DNA of 64,000 nt from Bacillota bacterium. GTDB lineage: Bacteria > Bacillota > Clostridia > Lachnospirales > Lachnospiraceae. Positions within the stretch are counted from its first letter, which is position 1. Each line of letters starts with the position of its first letter. Where the stretch lies: contig JAEZKA010000035.1 of the NCBI GenBank assembly GCA_023436225.1, positions 1 to 64,000 on the forward strand. The letters are read 5' to 3'. The notes below the pieces were generated by a model. It did no database searches and had not been told where the DNA came from. It saw nothing but the letters and a program-made list of their open reading frames with translations. Shown piece after piece: positions 26,450-35,901 of the stretch. A program made the translations under genes and the position numbers.

Positions 26450-27757
26450 TTAGACTCGTAATACGAATTCTCTATTTCCTTCCTTGCTTAAATGTATCTT
26501 ATGGCTCGTTTTCTGGCCATCGATCAGAACCTCTACCTCATATTCTCCAAAAAAGCCATCAAAAAGAATTTCATTCTGATCAAATTCTAATTCCGTATGC
26601 CACTCTTCATGTATCAGACGATTTAAAACATGATATACTGGTTTCTTACTCATATCATAATTTAGTAATCCGCCGCCGTAATAATTTTCACCTTCTGAGC
26701 TTCCCAAGGGTGCGTATGCTGCAGTACCATCTACCAGGTTCCACCAAACAATCGATTCCATACTCGGATGGCTAAACCAAATTTTATACAACCATTCGGT
26801 CAACTGAGCTTGAATTTCTTTATTCTCATCTGTAAGACCGTAAGCCGGAACAGTAACCTCTGAAATATGCAGTGGTCGTTGGAATTTACCATATGTATCC
26901 ATGACATCGAATAAACAGGTCGGATTAAGTAAAATCTTGGCCTCTTTTTCTAACACCTCCGGTGTTCTAAAGAGATGGTACTGTAGTCCAATCGCATCGA
27001 TCTTCGAACCCTTCATCAGCATATTTTCAATCTGCAGGTAATAAGCGCTCAGCTCCCATAGGAAATGAGATTGCCAGGAATACTCTGTCGTTTCATTGAT
27101 AAACAGACGGTTTCCGGGAAAATATCGGTCTGCCAAATCAAATACACGGCTCACATAATCATGGGGAAGTCGATTATCTTTCTTGTGGGATGGCCGTGAT
27201 AATGATTCATTTACAACATCCCAATCACGAATTCGATCTTTAAACACCTGTGATATCTCGCGTAATCGACGTTCTACTCGAAAGAGAGCCTCATCCTTAT
27301 CATTTACAAGCCATTCCGGTAAAAAATGGTGCCAGAATAGCGGATGGCCTTTCACAGCGATATTATTCTCTTCACAGTATTTTAATACCTTTTCAGGAGC
27401 CGGTCGGCGGTAAACATCAACCGGATTCTCCCCGAATCTTGGTTCTCCATCTACCACTTCAAAATCAGACCAATAAAAGGGTACGATAGCATAATTAAAG
27501 AGTTTTTTAAATTCCTCCCGGTATGCTTTATCATGTTCTTCATCCGGAAATTGATCAAGCATAAATATATTACATCCAAACTTAAAATCATGAGTTTTCT
27601 GATTCACATGAACCTTAACATTTTCTATTAACTCTCCATTGCCGTTAACTACCTTGATTTTAGCGAATGCCTTCCGATATCTTTGAATATCGCTCTCAAT
27701 TCTTTTCTCACTCTGCACTCGCTGTTCTTCAAAAAATCTTAATAATGGATGACTCAT
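26450..27757 (-). CDS. GH10 family endo-beta-1,4-xylanase-like enzyme, intracellular
   Basis: A 435-residue protein without signal peptide. The GH10 barrel shows KGHPLFWHHFLPEWL near residue 130, the acid/base Glu in RDWDVVNESL, the region LFINETTEYSW, DAIGLQYHLF, and the nucleophile Glu in LHISEVTVP. An N-terminal beta segment (about 30-65) and a C-terminal beta domain (about 385-435) flank the barrel. The start at 27757 is chosen because AAAGGAGCG precedes it and because it avoids overlap with the SDR gene; an upstream in-frame ATG lies at 27793. An intracellular GH10 would act on imported xylo-oligosaccharides or related beta-glycosides. Its distance from typical xylanases makes the exact substrate uncertain. 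Confidence 0.85.
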   Translation of the reverse strand: MSHPLLRFFEEQRVQSEKRIESDIQRYRKAFAKIKVVNGNGELIENVKVHVNQKTHDFKFGCNIFMLDQFPDEEHDKAYREEFKKLFNYAIVPFYWSDFEVVDGEPRFGENPVDVYRRPAPEKVLKYCEENNIAVKGHPLFWHHFLPEWLVNDKDEALFRVERRLREISQVFKDRIRDWDVVNESLSRPSHKKDNRLPHDYVSRVFDLADRYFPGNRLFINETTEYSWQSHFLWELSAYYLQIENMLMKGSKIDAIGLQYHLFRTPEVLEKEAKILLNPTCLFDVMDTYGKFQRPLHISEVTVPAYGLTDENKEIQAQLTEWLYKIWFSHPSMESIVWWNLVDGTAAYAPLGSSEGENYYGGGLLNYDMSKKPVYHVLNRLIHEEWHTELEFDQNEILFDGFFGEYEVEVLIDGQKTSHKIHLSKEGNREFVLRV

Positions 27758-27776
27758 ATTACTCGCTCCTTTCGAA

Positions 27777-28520
27777 TTATAAACATTTTCCACCGTCCAC
27801 GTAGATACTCTGACCTGTTATGTATCTTCCTTCCTCTGAACAAAGCAAAGATACAATTCCGGCGCAGTCAGCGGGTTCACCATAAAAGCCAACCGGAATA
27901 GAAGCCATTACTTTCTTAGCATATTCCTCATCTGCTAAGGCATCCCTGTTTCGGTCAGTATAAATCACACCTGGTGCAACATTGTTAACCGTGATTCCAT
28001 CCTTCGCCAACTGAACTGCCAGAGATTTCGCCATATTGGTTTGAGCAGCCTTCGAGGCTGAATAAACCAACATATCCGGGTGCGGTTTTTCTTCCTGTAC
28101 ACTTCCGATTGTTACTATCCTTCCCCACCTATTCCTACGCATAAATGGTACTGCCTGCTGAATAAGCAGCATACTTGCTAGTAGATTGCAATTGATCTGA
28201 CTGTAAAATTCCTCAATCGATATATTTTCCCATTGTCTTTTATATTGAACCGATGCATTCAACACGAGAATATCCACACCGCCAATTTCTTCGATCAGTC
28301 CTTCAATCTCCTCGGATTTACACAAATCGGCTTGGAGGAGCGAGCAAGACCTGCCCAGTGCCTCAATCTGTTCCTTTACTTCCTCTGCATTACTTGTATT
28401 TCCTACATAATGTACGATGATATCTGCTCCATTTCTCGCCAGATCGATAGCGATTGCTCTTCCAATACCGCGGCTGGAGCCTGTAATGAGCGCTTTTTTT
28501 CCACTTAGTTGATGCTGCAT
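27777..28520 (-). CDS. Short-chain dehydrogenase/reductase
   Basis: A 247-residue NAD(P)-dependent SDR: cofactor site GSSRGIGRAIA near residue 15, NAS in place of the NNAG motif (VLNAS), catalytic Ser in IGSVQEE, YSASK active site near 155, and the C-terminal ITGQSIYVDGG. It overlaps the UlaG-like gene by 16 bases and ends 19 bases before the GH10 start, so it is coupled in one operon. Likely substrates are sugars or sugar acids, which is inferred from neighbours; the fold is also shared with FabG. Confidence 0.9.
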   Translation of the reverse strand: MQHQLSGKKALITGSSRGIGRAIAIDLARNGADIIVHYVGNTSNAEEVKEQIEALGRSCSLLQADLCKSEEIEGLIEEIGGVDILVLNASVQYKRQWENISIEEFYSQINCNLLASMLLIQQAVPFMRRNRWGRIVTIGSVQEEKPHPDMLVYSASKAAQTNMAKSLAVQLAKDGITVNNVAPGVIYTDRNRDALADEEYAKKVMASIPVGFYGEPADCAGIVSLLCSEEGRYITGQSIYVDGGKCL

Positions 28521-29215
28521 GCTTCATGTCCTCCTAGCAATTCAGAAATAGTATATTCCTTATTGAACTCCATGATAAAGCCATTATCAATCTGAGATGT
28601 ATATCTGAGGGGATCTTCTGTATTACTCGCAAACATACCGTAGTGGGTTGGTATTCCTACTTGCGGATGAATGATCTTTGTTAGCTTGACCGCCTCGTCT
28701 ACATTCATGTTTCCAAGTTGTCCATTAATACATATGAACATAATCGTGATGCCCAGCTCTTTCAACTCTTCCAGCTTCTCATGGTACAAGGTATCGCCGG
28801 AAAAATAAAGCTTTTTTGAATCAAACTCCACTATAATTCCAATGGCATCCACCGTATGATCTGCAAAGACCGCTGTTATTTGAAAATTACCGGCAGATAT
28901 CTGTTCTCCCACATCTATTGTTGTAAGCTTCTTACATCCAAGCTTTCTCAACCATTTCTCGCAGGATGAAGGAGCAAGATAATGAATAGCGTCATGATTC
29001 ATTTTCTCAATTGACTCCGGATCAATGTGGTCAAGATGGTCGTGCGTACAGATAACATAATCAGCATCGATATCTTCCGGCTGTATCGGAGCCTCCACCA
29101 GCCTCGGACGGCCTGCAACTTTATTGACAACATCCGATAAATAGGGATCAATTATAATTTGTGTCGTATCATCCTTTAAAATATATCCACTTTGTCCAAT
29201 CCAACGTAGCTTCAT
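28505..29215 (-). CDS. UlaG-like metallo-beta-lactamase-fold hydrolase
   Basis: A 236-residue metallo-hydrolase with the metal motif CTHDHLDHID (HxHxDH) near residue 55, the second-shell FADHTVD, the Asp in YFSGDTLYH, and a C-terminal His in IPTHYGM. It belongs with UlaG (L-ascorbate-6-phosphate lactonase) and UPF0173 hydrolases. In this operon a lactonase acting on a sugar lactone made by the neighbouring SDR would make sense; that is inference. The ATG follows GGAGGATGGA, nine bases after the RraA-like gene. Confidence 0.85.
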   Translation of the reverse strand: MKLRWIGQSGYILKDDTTQIIIDPYLSDVVNKVAGRPRLVEAPIQPEDIDADYVICTHDHLDHIDPESIEKMNHDAIHYLAPSSCEKWLRKLGCKKLTTIDVGEQISAGNFQITAVFADHTVDAIGIIVEFDSKKLYFSGDTLYHEKLEELKELGITIMFICINGQLGNMNVDEAVKLTKIIHPQVGIPTHYGMFASNTEDPLRYTSQIDNGFIMEFNKEYTISELLGGHEACSIN

Positions 29216-29224
29216 TCCATCCTC

Positions 29225-30127
29225 CTACAACGCTGTCTGCGTATCATTCGGATCACCATTTTTGGCCAAGTCATATTCCTTGGACCAATCAAGATCACGA
29301 TAATCCTTACCACGTTCATCCTTCTGTATAAATTCCATTAGCATATCCAGCATTTCTACTGTCCATGTATTTCGGTCTATTTGAGCCGTAGTAAATTTAT
29401 TCTGCCCAATCATCTCAAAGCCAAAATCATCCTTGATATGCGTCTTAGCCGCACCTTCCACAACCTCAGCAACCAAGTGACTCGGGATGAATAATACTCC
29501 TCCTCCCGCTCCAAAGACAATATCTCCGGGAAGACAGATTGCATTGCCTATTCTGGTTGGCGTGTTAAAGCCAGTCATAACAAAGTCTCGAATTGGTGTG
29601 GGATCAATGCCTCGATAATATACTTGAACCCCTTCCACTTGCTTCATCTGTTCAACATCCCGAACGCCTCCCCATATAACACCGCCTCCTGTCTTTGTCT
29701 TATTCTTAATTGCAGTGGTAAGATTTCCTCCAAGAAAAGTACCCTTATAGATTTTATCATACATATCTACAACGACAACATCGCCCTCAACCAAACTATC
29801 AATCACCCACTGATTGTAATTACCTTTTCTTCCTTCGCCCGCACCTATTTGGAACATCGTTTCATGCAAATCAGGCCGTGTAGGACAAAATGTGCAGGTC
29901 ACTGCCCTGCCGATGAGCTTTCTACCATCATCATGTAAGGTACTTAATCTCCCCTCAAACTGGCTTTCATAACCCTTGACAAAGATAGGCTTCCATACTT
30001 CTTCCAATGTCATTTTTCTTAGCTCTGTAAAGTACTTCGGATCAACATAAGGTCTACCATCCGGTAAACGTTCTCCCTTCCACTGAGGTGTCATTGCAAT
30101 GATATCTTCTTTGCTATTGAAATGCAT
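29225..30127 (-). CDS. RraA-like family protein (putative aldolase/decarboxylase)
   Basis: A 300-residue member of the RraA/HMG-aldolase fold, with the substrate/Mg motif WGGVRDVEQM (GGxRD) near residue 155 and GDIVFGAGGGVLFIP near 210. It is longer than RraA (about 160) because of N- and C-terminal extensions, like DlpA-type proteins near sugar-acid genes. Family members cleave or decarboxylate 2-keto acids such as 4-hydroxy-4-methyl-2-oxoglutarate. Following an acid-sugar dehydratase, cleavage of the resulting keto acid is a plausible role. An RNase E inhibitor role is unlikely here. Confidence 0.83.
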   Translation of the reverse strand: MHFNSKEDIIAMTPQWKGERLPDGRPYVDPKYFTELRKMTLEEVWKPIFVKGYESQFEGRLSTLHDDGRKLIGRAVTCTFCPTRPDLHETMFQIGAGEGRKGNYNQWVIDSLVEGDVVVVDMYDKIYKGTFLGGNLTTAIKNKTKTGGGVIWGGVRDVEQMKQVEGVQVYYRGIDPTPIRDFVMTGFNTPTRIGNAICLPGDIVFGAGGGVLFIPSHLVAEVVEGAAKTHIKDDFGFEMIGQNKFTTAQIDRNTWTVEMLDMLMEFIQKDERGKDYRDLDWSKEYDLAKNGDPNDTQTAL

Positions 30128-30177
30128 TCTATACCCTTCTCTCTATAAGTTAATTTTGTAGATCATGAATTTTTGTT

Positions 30178-31554
30178 TTAACTCCAGATTCTATCATTTG
30201 AGAATTCTTTATCCCACTGTGTCGTTGCTTCCCACATTCCAGGTATTTGTGGATTAATATGCTCTCTTATGACTTCTTCATCTAAAGCATCTATTCCCAG
30301 TCCTGGTTTATCCGGTACGGTGATATATCCGTTTTGGATAATCGGCTTCTGCAAACCCTTCACCATATCGCTCCACCATGGAACATCAATCGAGTGAAAT
30401 TCCATTGCAAGGACATTATGCATTGCTGCGCAAACATGAGCTGCAGCCATGCAGGCAATCGGGCTTTCTGCCATATGTACTGCTACTGCAACCCCATTTT
30501 CATCCGCAATATCTGCAATCTTTTTTAATTCAAGGGCTCCACCGCAAGTCAATATATCAGGATGAATGACGGATACTGCTCCGGCTTTTATTATTTTAGC
30601 AAAGCCTTCCTTCAGATAAATGTCTTCCCCTGTACATACCGGGATGGTAGTAGAATTTTTCAGTCTTATATACTGATCCGTATACATCCACGGAATCATA
30701 TCCTCAACCCATGCAATATTATATGGTTCCATTCTACGGGCAAATTTGATACAATCTTCAACGCAGACATGTCCAAAATGATCCACCGCAAGGGGTACCT
30801 CATAACCGATGACCGATCTGACATCTCTTATGTACTGCTCCAGATAATCAAGTCCCTTTTCGGTAAGATGAATTCCGGTAAAAGGATGTGCTGTATTTAC
30901 GATGTCATAACTCTTTTTATGCTTCACCATCTCCGGTGTTACTGAACCACCCTGAACATTCAGAATATGGCTGGAGTACTTTTTCATATCCTCAATAAAC
31001 CCAAGCGGGGCATTCAGAGTTCCCGGTTCCTCCAGTAGCAAACCAATTCCCAGGTCCATCTTTAAGAATGTATATCCCATATCCAAACGCTTTTTCAGCG
31101 CATATCCCATATCCTTACCCGTATGCTTTCCGTCAACATCGGTATCACAATACACTCGGATCTTGTCACGGAACTTACCACCCAGCATCTGATAAAGTGG
31201 AACACCATAAGCTTTACCGGCTAAATCCCACAGTGCAATTTCAATTCCTGAGACACCTCCACCCTGTCTGGAGTGACCACCGAATTGTTTGATTTTGTGA
31301 AATATTTTATCCACGTTACAGGGATTTTCACCCAGGATACGACTTTTCAGCATCAAAGCATAGGTTTTACTTGATGCATCTCTTATCTCTCCATATCCTA
31401 CAATACCTTGATTGGTCATAATCTTAATCAAGGTGCTTCTTTTTGGTGCCCCGTCAATATCGACAAATCTCATATCCGTAATTTTTAAGTCAGATGGATT
31501 TGAAGAGGTGTTGATATTTTCAGAAACAAATTCCATTAAATTATTAGTACTCAT
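30178..31554 (-). CDS. Mandelate racemase/enolase-superfamily sugar-acid dehydratase
   Basis: A 458-residue enolase-superfamily enzyme. The N-terminal capping domain is followed by a barrel with Lys in FLKMDLGIG, Asp in PLAVDHFGH, Glu in VEDMIPW, Glu in CTGEDIY and His in VAVHMAESPI, consistent with a metal site and general acid/base residues of the mandelate racemase subgroup. GGGVSGIEIALWDLAGK and LYQMLGG are typical. The length is above the usual 380-410 because of an insert around 190-235. The likely reaction is dehydration of an aldonic or uronic acid to a 2-keto-3-deoxy acid. The actual sugar acid cannot be named. Confidence 0.88.
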   Translation of the reverse strand: MSTNNLMEFVSENINTSSNPSDLKITDMRFVDIDGAPKRSTLIKIMTNQGIVGYGEIRDASSKTYALMLKSRILGENPCNVDKIFHKIKQFGGHSRQGGGVSGIEIALWDLAGKAYGVPLYQMLGGKFRDKIRVYCDTDVDGKHTGKDMGYALKKRLDMGYTFLKMDLGIGLLLEEPGTLNAPLGFIEDMKKYSSHILNVQGGSVTPEMVKHKKSYDIVNTAHPFTGIHLTEKGLDYLEQYIRDVRSVIGYEVPLAVDHFGHVCVEDCIKFARRMEPYNIAWVEDMIPWMYTDQYIRLKNSTTIPVCTGEDIYLKEGFAKIIKAGAVSVIHPDILTCGGALELKKIADIADENGVAVAVHMAESPIACMAAAHVCAAMHNVLAMEFHSIDVPWWSDMVKGLQKPIIQNGYITVPDKPGLGIDALDEEVIREHINPQIPGMWEATTQWDKEFSNDRIWS

Positions 31555-31697
31555 CTTATATCCTTTCTTAATCCGTTTTGTTAAAGTGCATTATGTAATT
31601 ATTCTGCTGATCTTATTTTAAGAAATTAACCACTTTTCCATCAACAATAATGTTATTACCCTTATCAAGTATCTTACAATTTGAAAGTTGCCGCACC

Positions 31698-32885
31698 TTA
31701 TAGATGAAGCTTAACCCCATTCCTGCTCAGAATGGCTTGCAGCTGCATAACGTCAAGCTGCGTAAAATCACCTGTCATAGCAGCGGCAGTCCCGGCAGCC
31801 TCTCCCGTAACAGCACACGCCGGGATTACTCTGCTTATATCCCACATGGCATCTGTTACCGATATACACCTGCCAGCTGTTATCAGATTGTTCACTTTAT
31901 TTCCAATAAGGCAGGAAAATGGGATCTCGTATACTGGTCCACTTTTTCTCCAATCACTGATCATACCGATGCTATCGGCAAAATATTTATGTTCTTCGGT
32001 ATCATCCAGGGTATATTGACCCTCAATGCGACGCGTCATACGTATTTGAGGAATGGAAGCCATCGAGGTAAGAGTATGTGTGTCAGAGATTCCTCCTGAC
32101 TTAAGGAAATCATCAAGTAAGATTCGATGTGAATCAATTGTCATCTTAGAAAGCTCTTCCGCGTCTAGGCCTGTGTAACGGTTTTGAGAGTTACTTTCCT
32201 CTTTCTTTTTAAACTTATCCGGAATATCGGCAAAACCCAGGATTTTCAAATTGACACTATCCTTCTCCTGATAGTAATACCAAGCCGCCAGCACATTCTT
32301 TTGTTGAAACTCTATTGTTTTAATATTGGAATACTTGCATACATCAGCATCCCCACTTGCATCAACAACATTTTTTAGCAATACCGCTGATCTTCCGGAT
32401 TTGTTTTCAATAAATAAACAACGAATTCGACCATCACTTATATCCACTCCGCAAACAGCTGTTCCATAAAGTATTGTAACACCTTCCCTGATTAACAATT
32501 GTTCCATTAAAATAGCAAAGACGGATGCATTATATTGAACTTCAAAACGTTGATTTTCCCTTTCCTTTATGCCTTTATCCTCAAGCCATGCATCCGGATA
32601 TTTATCCTCCGCACCATATCGGATGGATAGTCGCAGGAGCTCTTCGCTAATCCCGTAACTCACTTGATTACCCTTTCCATCACATAGAGGTAAGTAAATT
32701 GTAATCAGTCCTAAGGTTGCCAAACCGCCAAGTGCATACTGTTTTTCTATTAGCAATACCTTATTCGCTCCTGCTCGTTTTGCAGCCAAAGCTGCAGAGA
32801 CTCCTGCAATTCCTCCACCAACCACAACGGTATCGTAATAATTATAAACTGTCGTAGTTCTAGCATCTTCTTCTATAAACCCCAA
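31698..32885 (-). CDS. FAD-dependent oxidoreductase (FAD_oxidored family)
   Basis: A 395-residue flavoprotein with an N-terminal dinucleotide fold (VVVGGGIAGVSAALAAK, residues about 21-37, then LLIEKQYALGGLATLG) and a C-terminal FAD motif (NLITAGRCISVTDAMW, then AVTGEAAGTAAAM). This family occurs in polysaccharide and sugar-acid loci, where members oxidise unidentified substrates. The start is TTG, with AGAAAGGGTGATG before it. It is the first gene after the divergent AraC promoter region, and the left arm of the 15-bp inverted repeat overlaps its likely -10 region. Confidence 0.85.
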   Translation of the reverse strand: MGFIEEDARTTTVYNYYDTVVVGGGIAGVSAALAAKRAGANKVLLIEKQYALGGLATLGLITIYLPLCDGKGNQVSYGISEELLRLSIRYGAEDKYPDAWLEDKGIKERENQRFEVQYNASVFAILMEQLLIREGVTILYGTAVCGVDISDGRIRCLFIENKSGRSAVLLKNVVDASGDADVCKYSNIKTIEFQQKNVLAAWYYYQEKDSVNLKILGFADIPDKFKKKEESNSQNRYTGLDAEELSKMTIDSHRILLDDFLKSGGISDTHTLTSMASIPQIRMTRRIEGQYTLDDTEEHKYFADSIGMISDWRKSGPVYEIPFSCLIGNKVNNLITAGRCISVTDAMWDISRVIPACAVTGEAAGTAAAMTGDFTQLDVMQLQAILSRNGVKLHL

Positions 32886-32903
32886 TTACATCACCCTTTC
32901 TTA

Positions 32904-32989
32904 TAAGATTTTATTACCATATCATAGCAAAAACAATTGTTGTTTGTCGATTATAGTGATATAATCCACATATCGGTAATAAAATCTTA
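32904..32989. promoter_or_regulatory. Paired AraC-type operator: perfect 15-bp inverted repeat flanking divergent promoters
   Basis: TAAGATTTTATTACC (32904-32918) recurs in inverted form at 32975-32989, each flanked on the inner side by ATAT. The arm centres are 71 bp apart. On the plus strand TTGTTG (32937-32942), 17 bases and TATAAT (32960-32965) form a promoter toward the AraC gene. On the minus strand TTGTTT, 17 bases and TAAAAT form one toward the FAD gene, the -10 lying in the left arm. Both start regions are thus covered by the same protein site, which suggests looping or joint control by the AraC protein. Confidence 0.75.
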
Positions 32990-33067
32990 AGCATTTATAA
33001 CATGTGTTTCAACAATTATATTATTAAATTCGACAAACATAATACAAAAACACAATGGAGACTACCT

Positions 33068-33949
33068 ATGGAACTATTCGATGCATACATTCCGGAAAAG
33101 GCAATAAATGGTTATCTATTTCATTTATTCACAATACGTCCTGTCCCAGGCAAACGACCGTTTCGTGATCACAGGCATAGTCATTTCGAAATAGGCTTAT
33201 TTTTAAAAGGAACAGGTATTTACTCGATAGATGGACAGCAATACAGTATTAATGCAGGAGATATCTTTGTCTTTTCCAGTAATGAGATACATTGTATTAC
33301 ACAGGTTGATACTGACACAGAAATGGAGTTAATGAATATACATTTTGAGCCCCGATATCTCTGGGCATCAGAGGATGATTCCTTTTTAAAAGACAACTCC
33401 GGTTTTTTCTTTTCGCATAGTAAAGAATTCAAAAACCAATTGCAAAGAGGTACTCGTGAAACAGAAGCCATACGGCAATTAATATTGGAAATCGAATGCG
33501 AGATAACAGAGAAGAAAGAAGCATATTTGAGTATGGTTCGCTCAAAGCTCATAAATATCCTCGTATATTTAATTCGTAATTATGGCTATTATCAAAAAGA
33601 TAGCACCTCAGATAATTATAATTACATTGTTTCCGCCATCGATTTCATAAGGGAGAACTATACGAATGGTATCACTCTTCAATCAATAGCCGAAGCAGTG
33701 AATATTAGTCCTAATTATCTTTCTTCCATATTCCATCAGACTACCGGTGTTCCAATATGGGATTATGTCACTGAAAGCCGAATTAATTCAGCAATCCATA
33801 TGCTTGATGAACATTCAAATAAAACCATGCTAGAGATTGCTCTGTTATGCGGTTTCAATAATACAGCAAATTTTAACCGAGCATTTAAAAAGCAAACAGG
33901 ATTATCCCCTAGTGAATATAAGAATTATGGAAAATCTACTCTTTATTAG
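33068..33949 (+). CDS. AraC-family regulator of the GH10/sugar-acid locus
   Basis: A 293-residue regulator. The N-terminal cupin (FRDHRHSHFEIGLFLKG, then DIFVFSSNEIH) senses a small molecule. The C-terminal AraC DNA-binding domain holds ITLQSIAEAVNISPNYLS and LEIALLCGFNNTANFNRAF. The start at 33068 is favoured by GGAG eight bases upstream; an upstream in-frame ATG at 33002 lacks such a site. It is divergent from the FAD oxidoreductase gene and faces the paired operator at 32904-32989, so it is the likely regulator of the whole minus-strand cluster. Confidence 0.9.
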   Translation: MELFDAYIPEKAINGYLFHLFTIRPVPGKRPFRDHRHSHFEIGLFLKGTGIYSIDGQQYSINAGDIFVFSSNEIHCITQVDTDTEMELMNIHFEPRYLWASEDDSFLKDNSGFFFSHSKEFKNQLQRGTRETEAIRQLILEIECEITEKKEAYLSMVRSKLINILVYLIRNYGYYQKDSTSDNYNYIVSAIDFIRENYTNGITLQSIAEAVNISPNYLSSIFHQTTGVPIWDYVTESRINSAIHMLDEHSNKTMLEIALLCGFNNTANFNRAFKKQTGLSPSEYKNYGKSTLY

Positions 33950-34192
33950 CCAAAAGAAAAGAACCAAACACGAAAGTTTGATTCTCATATTGAAAGGTAT
34001 GTGTGATTATAGTTTTATTATAACATGCCACAGTTTTATGCCTTATGGTCCATACAAGATTGTACTTTGCGAAAGGTCTATTAAGCGAAAAGTGTCTCCG
34101 GTTTTGGAAACATAGGATCAAACACATTCGTTACACTATAAGCTGGTGTAAGAACCGTTGCCCTTATAAGGAATACAGAAGAGTTTTCCCGA

Positions 34193-34777
34193 TTAATTGA
34201 CTATGCCTGAGGTCTTTGTAACCTCTTCAACCTTAGTTATCTTTGCTTCAATTCCAAGCATCTTTAAATACTGAACTAAATATTGCTGCATAATCTGTGT
34301 GATTTTCCCCTGCAATGTTGCCTCTAGGCCGATATTATAGGTAATCTCTTCCACTGCTTCAACAGGCTGCGCCTTGGGGTCCTCTTCTGTGATAAAGTCA
34401 AAGCTTTTATACTTCTTAAGTATATTCCCCGCCGCATCCCGTACTGCACCGGAAGGAATTGCTACCGTATAATTCGTATTATAATCCAGCTTGGTCTTTG
34501 GCGTGATAATCAGTAAATTATCCTCGATCTCATATGTATATTCCACTACTTTTCCTAAAACAGATTTTATATTAATTTGATCTATGTTCTTTCCCTTTTT
34601 GATCATTTCACTGAATCGAACTACAATTTCACATTCCTTCATGATATCAGTTGCTTTATCCGCAGGACTGGTTTTTGTAATTGTAGGTGCTTTTGTATCC
34701 TTTGCAGCGGCATACGCTGCTGGGGTCATATTGATCAGTAATGCGAGCATACAAATAACAGTAATAAACTTTTTCAT
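34193..34777 (-). CDS. Secreted protein with bacterial Ig-like (Big_5) domain
   Basis: A 194-residue exported protein. The signal peptide probably ends at AAYAAA near residue 25. Residues about 30-130 resemble a Big_5/SbsA Ig-like domain (TITKTSPADKATDI, LIITPKTKLDYNTNYTVAIP, GAVRDAAGN). The C-terminal segment (about 140-194, Val/Glu-rich, predicted helix) is unfamiliar. A cell-surface or spore-coat role is possible. It stands alone between two genes facing other ways, and the flanking gaps of about 240 and 290 bp show nothing else convincing. Confidence 0.75.
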   Translation of the reverse strand: MKKFITVICMLALLINMTPAAYAAAKDTKAPTITKTSPADKATDIMKECEIVVRFSEMIKKGKNIDQINIKSVLGKVVEYTYEIEDNLLIITPKTKLDYNTNYTVAIPSGAVRDAAGNILKKYKSFDFITEEDPKAQPVEAVEEITYNIGLEATLQGKITQIMQQYLVQYLKMLGIEAKITKVEEVTKTSGIVN

Positions 34778-35063
34778 AAAATCCCTCCTAAGATTTTACA
34801 CCAGCTTTCATGCAAAGCTGATTGACTTAATCACAATGGTTTCTATCTATATTATACCAATATATGAAATAAGCTGTCAAACATTCCAATACATGCTTAC
34901 CTTCTAGCATTTCGAACATTCTCGTTTAATAAGCCTATCCCTTGATTAATTCCCATAAATACCTATGTTACCAGGAAACCTATATTGGAATTATGCATTA
35001 TGTCGAGTTACAATAGTCCGTATAACTAAGTAACCGTTATTATCACCAAAAAGGAGGATTCCA

Positions 35064-35816
35064 ATGAGACGATACCGCAAGCTAGTTCTAATCTTAGTGT
35101 GTATACTTTTTTCCGCATTTCCGGCAACAGCGTTTGCAGCCGATTATACGGTAGTAAGGAACGACTCACTCTATAAGATAAGTCAGTTATTCAATACACC
35201 GATTAATACCATCAAGCAGGACAACCACCTGACAACTGATACCCTTTACCCCGGACAGGTATTATATGTACCAGCGAAAATACACACCGTAATCACCGGG
35301 GACAGTCTGTTCACCATCTCAAGGCAGTACGGGGTTTCCCTGGATTCTCTACGCAAAGCCAATAATAAATGGAATGACCTTATTGTACCGGGTCAGCAGT
35401 TAATGATACCCGGTGTGAAACCGACAGGTGGTGCGAATACAGTCATTCCATATACAAATAGTGAGTTGGATTTGCTTGCCCGATTGATTGAAGCAGAGGC
35501 GTCAGGTGAGATGTATGAAGCGAAGGTTGCAGTAGGTGCTGTTGTGGTTAACCGAGTACTAAGTCCAGTATGGCCATCAACTATTACAGAAGTTATCAAC
35601 CATGTAGCTGGAGGATATTATCAATTTACTCCGGTGAAAAATGGATACATCAATAACCCCGCTTCCTCTGATTCCATTCGAGCAGCCTGGGCGGCGCTGT
35701 ACGGAAGTGATCCAAGCAAGGACGCTCTCTTCTACTTTGATAACAGCTCTACTAACCAATGGCTCTGGTCAAAGACCATAACCGCCTATATTGATCATAT
35801 GGTATTTGTTAAATAG
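35064..35816 (+). CDS. LysM-containing cell wall hydrolase (SleB-type)
   Basis: A 250-residue secreted enzyme: a signal peptide (about 1-26, ends AFAA), two LysM domains (about 27-72 and 73-117; each with the NDSLYKIS/GDSLFTIS and PGQVLYVP/PGQQLMIPG borders) and a Hydrolase_2/SleB domain (about 130-250) with the catalytic Glu in ARLIEAEASGE and QFTPVKNG. SleB-like enzymes are lytic transglycosylases that act on spore cortex or wall peptidoglycan, which supports a spore-forming host. The ATG follows AAAGGAGGATTCCA. A single gene. Confidence 0.9.
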   Translation: MRRYRKLVLILVCILFSAFPATAFAADYTVVRNDSLYKISQLFNTPINTIKQDNHLTTDTLYPGQVLYVPAKIHTVITGDSLFTISRQYGVSLDSLRKANNKWNDLIVPGQQLMIPGVKPTGGANTVIPYTNSELDLLARLIEAEASGEMYEAKVAVGAVVVNRVLSPVWPSTITEVINHVAGGYYQFTPVKNGYINNPASSDSIRAAWAALYGSDPSKDALFYFDNSSTNQWLWSKTITAYIDHMVFVK

Positions 35817-35901
35817 TCCTCAAATACAGGACAATGTCTAGGATACTTAAGTTGGAAGAAGTATATAGAAAGCATCCTTTGCAAACATTCTATTGACATG
35901 A

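Noticed and set aside
31613..31696. A 27-codon frame (GTG start) after the FAD oxidoreductase, ending IIVDGKVVNFLK
   Set aside because: The peptide looks protein-like but is very short, with a weak ribosome binding site and no known match that I can name; it could be a remnant of an extended C-terminus.
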